From a virus: DNA of 30,401 bases. A program made the position numbers and the translations under genes. This document shows positions 7,505 to 15,291 of the stretch, in pieces. Under the pieces are notes generated by a model. The model worked only from the letters and a program-made list of their open reading frames with translations. It did no database searches and was not told the origin of the DNA. How positions within the stretch are numbered: position 1 is the first letter of the stretch; each line of letters opens with the position of its first letter. The stretch is taken from positions 1 through 30,401 of IMG/VR virus record IMGVR_UViG_3300025137_000173; one strand, given 5' to 3'.

Positions 7505-8836
7505 TTACACCTTAACTCTCTTATCTTTAATCATCTTTCCAATTGCTCTACAAGATGGTACACCAATTGTAATTATAAATCTACCAAGTAAATTATCTTT
7601 GTGGTTGTCTGGTTCCATTCTATGTGCAATGTGTTTTGCCCAAGAAGAAACTAAAGGAAGTGCTAATGTGTAGAATCCAATTCTGGCTAACATAGTATCT
7701 CTCTCAATCCATTCTACAACAGGTTGAGCCCAAGCATAATAACCATCATAAACATCTGGATCTGTGTCTCTGGTCATTTGACCATAAGCAGTATCTAAAC
7801 GCCATATCTCTTCGCTAAGATATCCTCTCCTGTGCAACAAGCTACAAAGAACTGTCTGATTACCAGTAGTTTTTCTTGGTTTTGGTTTGTTTTTGGATCC
7901 ATCTTTATTAGTAAAACTCATGTTATCGTTATTTATTCTGATGTTTGCAGCCTCTTCATTCATATAATAAGTGGTTTTATTTCCGTTTTTGTCGGTTTCT
8001 ACTACGTGTTTCATTTTAGTACCACCGCCACCTTTACTGGAGCTCTTAGTAGTAGTAGTTTCAGAAGAACCACTTTCTATTACAGCTGGAGTCACAGGTG
8101 GTTCTTCCTCAGGAGGTGGAACTGGAACAAAAGGAGTATCAGGAGCCACAGGGTCAGGTACAACAGTCGGAACATGAGGAGGCACAGGTGGATCGTCGAC
8201 CCAAGTCTGTACATTATATTGATATTCTTCTTCATAAGAAGTAGTGTATTGATAAGTTTCTGAATAAGCTTGTTGATATGCATGCTGATATTGATAGTAT
8301 AGTTCATATTCACCAACAGCTGCATATTCAGCTTGAGCCCAAGACAAACATTCTTCTTTGTCTAAAATACTTATATCACTTACAACTAAGGATCGATTCC
8401 CAGTTGGAAAACTTGTTGCTGCGTTACTTTGAATGTAAAATAAACCATCTAGATTACCAGACGCGTCTGAATAGACAGGCTGACCTACAGCTGCAGTAGG
8501 ACCACCAAGTTCAGCAGGAAAACCTGTTTCATGAATGTATTTGTCACCTGGATTCCTTATAGAATTATTTCTATTTAAAGTATTATATGTTGCCGAATTG
8601 AATGAAGTATTGCAAAAGTGTGTTATTCTTTTACCATCAAAAAATATCCAATGAGGAGAGTTAGGCCTCAATCCACTAAAGGAAAAATATGAAAAATTTG
8701 GTCTTATGATTGGAATAAGATCAAACCCTAAATTAGCTTCCATAGTTGAATAAGCTGTTTTATATGCAGTCCTGGTACCAGTATTCTGCTTATCAAGAGT
8801 TCTAGTGCCTGTTCTGCTTTCTGTTATATAACCCAT
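7505..8836 (-). CDS. Baseplate/fibre structural protein with Tyr-rich and Pro-rich linker
   Basis: The 443-residue protein has three visible parts. The N-terminal domain (1-165) contains SGLRPNSPHWIFFDGKRITH (55-73), a segment I associate with structural proteins near the baseplate of marine T4-like phages. Residues about 171-207 are unusually rich in Tyr, Gln and Glu, then 214-252 are Pro/Val/Glu-rich, followed by a Gly/Ser/Lys stretch; together they would form an extended linker. The C-terminal domain (328-443) is compact and helical, with CSLLHRRGYLSEEIW and DGYYAWAQPVVEWI. It has a good ribosome binding site (AAGGA) and lies between the DUF4815 gene and the 555-residue structural gene. 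No T4 name can be given. Confidence 0.6.
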   Translation of the reverse strand: MGYITESRTGTRTLDKQNTGTRTAYKTAYSTMEANLGFDLIPIIRPNFSYFSFSGLRPNSPHWIFFDGKRITHFCNTSFNSATYNTLNRNNSIRNPGDKYIHETGFPAELGGPTAAVGQPVYSDASGNLDGLFYIQSNAATSFPTGNRSLVVSDISILDKEECLSWAQAEYAAVGEYELYYQYQHAYQQAYSETYQYTTSYEEEYQYNVQTWVDDPPVPPHVPTVVPDPVAPDTPFVPVPPPEEEPPVTPAVIESGSSETTTTKSSSKGGGGTKMKHVVETDKNGNKTTYYMNEEAANIRINNDNMSFTNKDGSKNKPKPRKTTGNQTVLCSLLHRRGYLSEEIWRLDTAYGQMTRDTDPDVYDGYYAWAQPVVEWIERDTMLARIGFYTLALPLVSSWAKHIAHRMEPDNHKDNLLGRFIITIGVPSCRAIGKMIKDKRVKV

Positions 8837-8845
8837 ATTTCTTCC

Positions 8846-11794
8846 TTAATTATTCCTATCACCTTGTGAGGATGGCATCAGTGTGCCACTAGCAACAAAA
8901 GAATTAGTTTGTTGTGCTACATAAGTTTGATCTTGCAATTTGCGGACTGTCCAAGTATCAATATTAGGATCAAGAAATCCAGCACCAATTGATTTTGTAA
9001 TCTCAAATGAATTAACATTAGTAGCTTCAGAGGCTAAGTCTTGATTTACCATAACTTCTTCAATATATTTAGGCCATATTGTATTACCTACTATAACAGT
9101 ACCCCACGAAGCATCAGAATCATACTTCATAGGTAAGTTTCTTGCAAAAGCTATTGGAGCTATAGATCCTGTGCTCTTGTTTATAAGAACTCTATTATCA
9201 TTATCATAAACATCTGTTTGCCTGTTATCTCTAAATCCATCTGCAGTTAATCCTAACTTTACTCTGTCAGGCATTGAGGAATCTAACGGATCAGGAATAG
9301 TGGTTTGCAATGTAGCTATTTCAGCCATATTGAGGACAGAATTTACTTCTAGGTCACTTATCCTATTTTCTAGTTCATCAATATCTTTCATTTGATAACC
9401 TAGATTACCAAACTTAGAAATTGTTAGATCGTGCTTATCCAATGTGAATGGATTAAGAACTATTCCATGCAAAGGATAATTCTGTAATGGAACATTGTTT
9501 GGATATTGAGCTGTCGAACCTGAATTACTACTATGTATTTCTAATTCACCTTTTGGACTCATAGAAATAACATCAACTCTTGGGTTCCAGTATGTTGCTG
9601 ATCCAAGAGTAATTGTTCCACCATTCTTTGGAATGTTTTCTACATAGGCTCCAGTCCCAGTAAAGGTATCTGTATTTGCAGTATCTTTAACAGGTCTCAT
9701 ATCAATTACATCGGTAAGTCTAAATTCTTCTCCTGTTTTTAAAGTATGCACGGGAACATTTTGATAATCAACGTCTGGATATGAAGGTTTACCTGCAAAG
9801 AAGTCTCCACTTGAATGAGAGAAGAAATCATATGTAACAGTCAACGCGCCTGTTGGTTCTCCAACACCATTTTTAATTCTACCAGAACCTACTGTATAAA
9901 AATTATCTCTATGTCCATTATCAAAGATAAACTTATATGTTATATCCTCATTGGTAACATTATCTACTACACTAGTAAACCTATAAATGTCAACATTGGA
10001 TAGATAGAATTTACCTGCCACAAATGTTACATTATTTTCTACTGTAGCTACATTTAATGTTTTAGTTTTTCTAGTGGCAGATGTATTTTCATATGCCAAT
10101 AAATTAATATCTTTGCTTGCTGGTAATCCTGTCACAGTTACAGATGTGTTAATGGTACCAGAAGTAGTTGGAGGATTAATTACTGCTGAGCTGTAAGCAC
10201 TGTCTGCTGCTACAATCCAATCTTCTTGATTTGCAAATGTATTTGATGATCCGGTACTAAAAGTAGCTTGACCAGATCCATTTGCTGTAGCTGTATAAAC
10301 TTTTCTAACAGCCATTGTAACATTGGATATAGTATTTGCTCTTTCTCTTGCAAGAGGAAACATAAATGTATTTTGGAAAGGATCTTGTAAATCAAACTGG
10401 CCTTTTTTATCTCTTATTAATTCTGCAACACCAGTAGTAGAAGTACCCAGAGAACGTGTCTGACCTATACGAAATTGTGTACCAGTACCATCACTATCCA
10501 TTTCAACATCGAAAACATGGATTCTATATTTGTTATCAAACTCATCAATATTACGTATTCTAGCTTCACCAATTATACCGCCAGTGCGAGTGTCGCCAGC
10601 AAAGAGTTCTACTTCGGCAAAATTAGTAATGTTACCAATTAAGCCATGAATACTATCAGCTAAGAAATAATTTCCATAGTTAGCTGAAACGAACTCAGGT
10701 TCGTTTTCATAAATGTTTTGAGGGTCTGATCTAGGTTTCTTTACTCTGAGTGTAGTAGATTTAGTTCTTTCATTTCTATTACCACCGACAAAAGCCACAC
10801 CGCCTGCTATTCTATATTTCAGAAAATCATTATCACTATCATCTTCTACGTGAAGATCAAATACTCCATATTGACTACTACGCTCAATAAAATCACCAGA
10901 AATACTACTAGTTCTACTATTAAGTATAACACCCATTTCATTAAGAACGTTGTCTCTGTTTTTTATAGCCCTTGCTCTACCTTGGACAATGTCATAAACA
11001 GGATAAAAAGTCTCACCTGATTGTATATCTTCTTTTTTAATTAAAGTCATTAAGATCTGATATCTATCTGCACCAGGAGATGTAAGATTTGGAGTCGACC
11101 CACTATTATCAAATAATGCTATCTCATCACCTGAAGTAATAATTTTTTCTTCAAGCTTAAATCCTACTACAGCTGTTGGAGCTTTAGTATATTTTGAAAT
11201 GACCAAAGATTGAGCTTCCACCATAACAATGTGACCAGCTACAAAAGTTGAAAAGGAAGGAACTTCAATTAAGGATCCTCTGCCTGTTGCAGGATTAATA
11301 GAAGTGTTAGTTGTTTGTACAGTCAAGGATCCAGTTGAATATGTTAGTACATCGTTGGGAACAAACTTAACTGCTTTAGTTGTATCAGATTGAGCTACAT
11401 TGTTAGAATCAATGTACCTTACAAATAAGGTATCCGGATCACCATCAGCGGCAGGTATTACTACTTTGATTGTAGCTGAAAGACCAGCAGCGTTGGTAAT
11501 AGTCTGACCTAATAAAGAATTAGAATTGGTTGGTAATGAATTTACTTTTACAAAATCAACAGCATTAGTTCCTGATTGCAAAGAACCATAAGAAGTGTTA
11601 AACACACTTCCTTCTTTAAATATGAACGCTCCAACTCTTGACAGCTCAGTTTGAATAATAGTCTGTAGCTGAGTTAACTCACGTGCCTGAAGAGCACGAC
11701 CGTTATTAAACAATACTCTATGATAGTGATCACTATCTTTAAAGTCATCGTTATACTGACTAAGAAAAGTTGATTGTGTTACATTAGTCGCCAT
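8846..11794 (-). CDS. DUF4815-type baseplate/tail structural protein
   Basis: The largest complete protein here (982 residues) opens with SQYNDDFKDSDHYHRVLF and then GRALQARELTQLQTIIQTEL (residues 12-51), the signature of the DUF4815 family of phage baseplate-associated proteins. The middle is strand-rich with many Gly, Thr, Asn and Ser residues. KDIDELENRISDLEVNS (about residue 810) looks like a coiled-coil trimerisation segment, after which the chain continues through PDPLDSSMPDRVKLGL to a C-terminal part ending in SFVASGTLMPSSQGDRNN. It lies between gp8 and two other structural genes. In marine T4-like phages this protein is thought to belong to the outer baseplate ring that replaces the T4 gp10-gp12 pin and short-fibre system; that role is inference here. 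Confidence 0.8.
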   Translation of the reverse strand: MATNVTQSTFLSQYNDDFKDSDHYHRVLFNNGRALQARELTQLQTIIQTELSRVGAFIFKEGSVFNTSYGSLQSGTNAVDFVKVNSLPTNSNSLLGQTITNAAGLSATIKVVIPAADGDPDTLFVRYIDSNNVAQSDTTKAVKFVPNDVLTYSTGSLTVQTTNTSINPATGRGSLIEVPSFSTFVAGHIVMVEAQSLVISKYTKAPTAVVGFKLEEKIITSGDEIALFDNSGSTPNLTSPGADRYQILMTLIKKEDIQSGETFYPVYDIVQGRARAIKNRDNVLNEMGVILNSRTSSISGDFIERSSQYGVFDLHVEDDSDNDFLKYRIAGGVAFVGGNRNERTKSTTLRVKKPRSDPQNIYENEPEFVSANYGNYFLADSIHGLIGNITNFAEVELFAGDTRTGGIIGEARIRNIDEFDNKYRIHVFDVEMDSDGTGTQFRIGQTRSLGTSTTGVAELIRDKKGQFDLQDPFQNTFMFPLARERANTISNVTMAVRKVYTATANGSGQATFSTGSSNTFANQEDWIVAADSAYSSAVINPPTTSGTINTSVTVTGLPASKDINLLAYENTSATRKTKTLNVATVENNVTFVAGKFYLSNVDIYRFTSVVDNVTNEDITYKFIFDNGHRDNFYTVGSGRIKNGVGEPTGALTVTYDFFSHSSGDFFAGKPSYPDVDYQNVPVHTLKTGEEFRLTDVIDMRPVKDTANTDTFTGTGAYVENIPKNGGTITLGSATYWNPRVDVISMSPKGELEIHSSNSGSTAQYPNNVPLQNYPLHGIVLNPFTLDKHDLTISKFGNLGYQMKDIDELENRISDLEVNSVLNMAEIATLQTTIPDPLDSSMPDRVKLGLTADGFRDNRQTDVYDNDNRVLINKSTGSIAPIAFARNLPMKYDSDASWGTVIVGNTIWPKYIEEVMVNQDLASEATNVNSFEITKSIGAGFLDPNIDTWTVRKLQDQTYVAQQTNSFVASGTLMPSSQGDRNN

Positions 11795-11803
11795 GGTTTA
11801 CCC

Positions 11804-13213
11804 TTAAAGTTTTATAACAAGTTTTATGTCTTCAGTTTGATCTGCATCTCTTGTAGTAGCTGTAGATTTATTATCTATAAACAATAGATCACCTGTAAAT
11901 TTATCGAAATCGGGAGTGACCAACGCTTGATTGATAGTTAGAGTAGAAGCAGTATATCCATCTATTGTTACAACTTCACTATTTGTAAATGCTACAAATC
12001 CAGTAGTTTCATCTTGGTGATACCACAAACCATTTGAATCATCATGAAAGTCTAACCATGCTTGAGCTCCAGAAGTGCCACCAGTAATTTTTATATCATT
12101 GGCATATTGAATTGTGTTTGCACCAGGAGAAGTTGTTAATGTTATTCTATTTTGAGCAATCCCAGAGGCATCCGTAAATAAAGTTGTTGATCCAAACTGT
12201 GTTGGATTTCTTAAAATACCCAGTTGTCTATAATCATTATCTACAATCCAATCTCCACTAACATTACCAGCTGGTTTCACATTAAACATAATAGAACCAG
12301 ATCTAAGATCTTCTCTAGCATCTGCACCCATACCGGCTGGTGAAGCAAATACAGGAACAGCAGCGGCTGTTATGCCACCTACTGATAGATTAGTACCATT
12401 TACTACAACGTTGGCATAATCATAACCTGAACCCATTCTGGTAACAATATTACCAGCTCCATTACTATCATCTATTTCAATAGCTTCTACACCACCAGCT
12501 GTGTTCAATACAGCTTTAGCTCTAGCACCCGTTCCGTTACCCTCTACACTAATAGAAGGCGCAGAAGAGTAAACTCCACCTTTAGTAGTTACTCTATAAC
12601 CAATTATCTGGCCAGGGACCGCTGCGTTTTGCACTGAAAATTGTGAGAATTCAGGATCAGTACCTACTGCAGAGTCAATAAACTTGACTGGCATAAACTC
12701 ACCTGTTAGAAAGTTGTTAGCATTAGTAGTTGTAATAGTGTATAGAAATTTCCAAACGTATCCATCTGTTTCAATAGGAAGTGTAGTATCAGTGTGATCA
12801 GGTTTTACAGTTGAGACTTGAACTGTACCATTAGCATCTTTACCAGTTCTTATAACAATGTAAACATTATTGTCTTCAGTTCTTACATAATATGATGTAG
12901 CTGGTTGTCCAGCTACATTGTCATTGTACTGAGAGTAGTTTGAGTTTGCTGACCAATCTTTTAAAGGAATAACAAACGAAAAGTTATTGATTGCTATAGA
13001 AGATTGCATATTGTATCTTAGCAGCCTTCGTTCTCTTTCTGTGTTAACTGGTGATGGGGAAACATCTGTATTTTCCACAGGCTGCCAAGACTGAGATCGA
13101 CCTACAGTAATATAATAGTGATTGTTTGAATCACCCACATTTGTTCCTTCGTTCTCATCAAAAAGATCTTGAACTAAAACTTTTTTTAATTGATCTGTAA
13201 TAATAGCTACCAT
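11804..13213 (-). CDS. 8: Baseplate wedge protein gp8
   Basis: The 469-residue protein keeps several blocks of T4 gp8: YYITVGRSQSW (33-43), VIPLKDW (81-87), DGYVWKFLYTI (150-160) and the C-terminal DQTEDIKLVIKL (458-469). T4 gp8 has 334 residues, so about 135 are extra. A good part of the excess lies at about 205-280 and has the look of a Gly-rich beta repeat (KGGVYSSAPSISVEGNG, then GSGYDYANVVV). gp8 is a wedge component that joins gp7 and gp10 in the T4 baseplate. The gene has a 12-base gap after the gp9/gp10-like gene and a 9-base gap before the DUF4815 gene, in one late operon. Assignment is secure from the shared motifs. Confidence 0.9.
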   Translation of the reverse strand: MVAIITDQLKKVLVQDLFDENEGTNVGDSNNHYYITVGRSQSWQPVENTDVSPSPVNTERERRLLRYNMQSSIAINNFSFVIPLKDWSANSNYSQYNDNVAGQPATSYYVRTEDNNVYIVIRTGKDANGTVQVSTVKPDHTDTTLPIETDGYVWKFLYTITTTNANNFLTGEFMPVKFIDSAVGTDPEFSQFSVQNAAVPGQIIGYRVTTKGGVYSSAPSISVEGNGTGARAKAVLNTAGGVEAIEIDDSNGAGNIVTRMGSGYDYANVVVNGTNLSVGGITAAAVPVFASPAGMGADAREDLRSGSIMFNVKPAGNVSGDWIVDNDYRQLGILRNPTQFGSTTLFTDASGIAQNRITLTTSPGANTIQYANDIKITGGTSGAQAWLDFHDDSNGLWYHQDETTGFVAFTNSEVVTIDGYTASTLTINQALVTPDFDKFTGDLLFIDNKSTATTRDADQTEDIKLVIKL

Positions 13214-13225
13214 GTTATTTTCCTA

Positions 13226-14188
13226 TTACGTAACTGTAATTCCCTGACTTCCTGTTAAGTACCATTTAGCTCCATCCCACACACATTGAGCTGACGCAAA
13301 TTGTGGCAAAGCAAATGAAGTACCGTGAGCAAAGTTCCCAGGTGTTATAGTTGCAGTACCTGCTCCTTTATTTGTAAATATTTTTATTTCACCGTCCACT
13401 GTTCCATTACTCATAGTGAGAGCTAACGTAGATCCTTTATTGCAAATAGTATAAGTCTGATTACTATTAACTGTTCCATTTGCTGTAACTGTGACTGGTT
13501 CAAAAGCAAACTTATCTGATCTAACTGCGCCAGATCCTTTGCTTCTTAGATTCATTGATACATTTAAATCACCACCAAGCCCTGAAGCTGTTAATCCAAC
13601 AAAGCCTGAAGAATCAGCGTTGCTGACTGTAAGTTCTCTTACAGCAGATCCAGTAGCATCTAATTTAATAATAGCAGATGTGTTAGCATCATTTATTTGA
13701 GAAACACTGGGTGTAGTGATAACTGGTGATGTGAGTGTTTTATTAGTTAGAGTTTGTGTATCAGTTGTTCCAACAACAACCCCAGCTGGAATTGTTTTAG
13801 CTGCTACTGAACCATCAATAACCCCAGAAGCATTTGATAAAACAAAACTAGAAGCAGCAATACCAGTGATAGTGTTACTATCTGCGTTTAAAGATTTATT
13901 TATTAACGTCGCAGTACTATTATTTGTGAGAATAGTTCCATTGCTATCTGGCAATAAAACATCTACTTGTGCTGCTGCTGAAACAAAACCTAGTTTAGTT
14001 CTTGCATTGTTTCCAATAAAATCTATACCACTATCAGTGTGTACTATCACTTGTGCAGCGCCAGCACTATCTCCTAATATAAGATATAATTCTCTAAAGT
14101 TATCATTCATCTTATTCCCAGCAATACGTAATGTATCACCTGTACCATCGTTGGCAGAAGAACCTGTGTTGATAATTTGTCTTGTCAT
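13226..14188 (-). CDS. Baseplate connector/tail pin-like protein (gp9/gp10 N-terminal domain)
   Basis: The 320-residue protein starts with IINTGSSANDGTGDTLR then NKMNDNFRELYLILGD (residues 5-40), matching the N-terminal domain shared by T4 gp9 (fibre connector) and gp10 (pin). It continues with the repeat-like TLINKSLNADSNTITGI and TDTQTLTNKTLTSPVI (93-160), common in phage fibres, and ends with a small beta domain containing CVWDGAKWYLTGS. It is therefore a short trimeric connector or pin that would bind a fibre or cap the wedge. Its closeness in length to T4 gp9 (288) favours gp9, but the N-terminal wording is closer to gp10, so I leave the number open. It begins a transcription unit: an exact TATAAATA lies just upstream, in one of the rare longer gaps. 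Confidence 0.75.
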   Translation of the reverse strand: MTRQIINTGSSANDGTGDTLRIAGNKMNDNFRELYLILGDSAGAAQVIVHTDSGIDFIGNNARTKLGFVSAAAQVDVLLPDSNGTILTNNSTATLINKSLNADSNTITGIAASSFVLSNASGVIDGSVAAKTIPAGVVVGTTDTQTLTNKTLTSPVITTPSVSQINDANTSAIIKLDATGSAVRELTVSNADSSGFVGLTASGLGGDLNVSMNLRSKGSGAVRSDKFAFEPVTVTANGTVNSNQTYTICNKGSTLALTMSNGTVDGEIKIFTNKGAGTATITPGNFAHGTSFALPQFASAQCVWDGAKWYLTGSQGITVT

Positions 14189-14214
14189 ATTTTATTCCAG
14201 TTTAAACTTAGAAG

Positions 14215-14222
14215 TATTTATA
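14215..14222 (-). promoter_or_regulatory. T4-type late promoter (TATAAATA) for the outer baseplate block
   Basis: On the minus strand this is an exact TATAAATA in the 38-base gap between gp7 and the gp9/gp10-like gene, ending 27 bases before its start codon. The gap is one of only three longer minus-strand gaps in the window, all of which carry this element. Confidence 0.75.
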
Positions 14223-14226
14223 AGGT

Positions 14227-15291
14227 TTATATTGAAGAATCAAAGGAGGTATCATACTTATGCTGATCAAATGTAAATATACCTGCATAAGCAGTACTAT
14301 CTGAATCATAATATGTATCACTCATTAATGAATGATCTCTGATTGTAGCACCACCATCTGATTCATCAAATGAGATTGAGTTAGGTGTGAGCAATTGGTT
14401 AAGGCTCGTCTGACCAGTAGCAAGTTCTTGCATTGTAACACTTTGTAACTGATCCATTGTTTGTCTGGTTACTTGTCTGTACAAATTACTATCCGTATAA
14501 TCGTCTTTGTTTATTAATGTAATATCTCCAACTGCGTTTGCAGTTAGTGTAGCTGAAGCAGATGTACCAATTGCCTGATCTATACCTGCACCTGCTTGAT
14601 CTTGAATAATTGTTAACCCTGTTTCGTTTACAGCAGTTATAACTAGCTCTGACCCAAGAAATATTCCTGCTGGATGTACAAAGAGTTTATATACATCTCT
14701 CCAAACTCCAATGGGAAGATCTGTCTTAATTAAGATAGAAAGAGCTTGAAATAGTTTATCATCGGTTATAAACTTCAAAGACTCAGGTCCCATTTTAGAA
14801 GCTGGTTCTCTTATCTGCTCACCTCCTAAATTAGCACTATCTAATGCAAAATCAATTACCGGACCAACTTTAAAAACATTTGCTTTGGGATAAGATATTA
14901 ATGGATCAATTCCATAAAAACCTCTAAAGAATTGTTCTATAGAATACTTCGTACCTTTTGATCTGTAAAGTAGATTAGAAAATTTTATAGCTTCTCTTTT
15001 GTTTTGAAAACCTCCAAAGTAAGCAGTACCAAGTAAATACTCATCTTCTAAATTTTCTAGTTGAGAAGCTGGTGTACTTGTTGCATCTTTAAGTGTATAA
15101 AGCTGATTGATAATATCAGTACTTCCACCACTTGAATCCATAAACTCATAATATTTTTCAAGTAAAGTAATTAGTAATGGATAATCTTCCTGAAAGTATT
15201 CAGGCAAGACACTTTTAATATCAGCTTTCTTAAAGTTAATATCTGTACGTCTGTTATCCAGTAAGGTTTTATCTCTACTATATTCAGGCAT
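14227..15291 (-). CDS. 7: Baseplate wedge protein gp7, short form
   Basis: The 354-residue protein resembles only the C-terminal third of T4 gp7 (1032 residues). Shared features are the pattern of DYPLLITLLEKYYEFMDSSG (53-72), then KREAIKFSNLLYRSKGTKYS (about 117-136) before QFFRGFYG, corresponding to the T4 stretch with RDAVARFFESR and the KGIEASYKFLF segment, and finally FVHPAGIFLGSELVI, corresponding to FVHPVGFGFIAITLL of T4. In T4, gp7 starts wedge assembly and this C-terminal part binds gp6. It follows gp6 with a one-base overlap (TAATG type), in the T4 order 6-7. The match is from memory of the T4 protein, not from an alignment. Loss of the large N-terminal arm is the oddity. Confidence 0.75.
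   Translation of the reverse strand: MPEYSRDKTLLDNRRTDINFKKADIKSVLPEYFQEDYPLLITLLEKYYEFMDSSGGSTDIINQLYTLKDATSTPASQLENLEDEYLLGTAYFGGFQNKREAIKFSNLLYRSKGTKYSIEQFFRGFYGIDPLISYPKANVFKVGPVIDFALDSANLGGEQIREPASKMGPESLKFITDDKLFQALSILIKTDLPIGVWRDVYKLFVHPAGIFLGSELVITAVNETGLTIIQDQAGAGIDQAIGTSASATLTANAVGDITLINKDDYTDSNLYRQVTRQTMDQLQSVTMQELATGQTSLNQLLTPNSISFDESDGGATIRDHSLMSDTYYDSDSTAYAGIFTFDQHKYDTSFDSSI

Noticed and set aside
7832-8263. Plus-strand open frames opposite the 443-residue gene
   Set aside because: Low-complexity reverse readings of the Tyr-rich and Pro-rich segment; no ribosome binding sites.
13716-14276. 186-codon open frame on the plus strand
   Set aside because: It is antisense to the gp9/gp10-like gene and to the end of gp7, both supported by recognisable sequence, and its product looks like a reverse reading of Thr/Ala-rich coding DNA.
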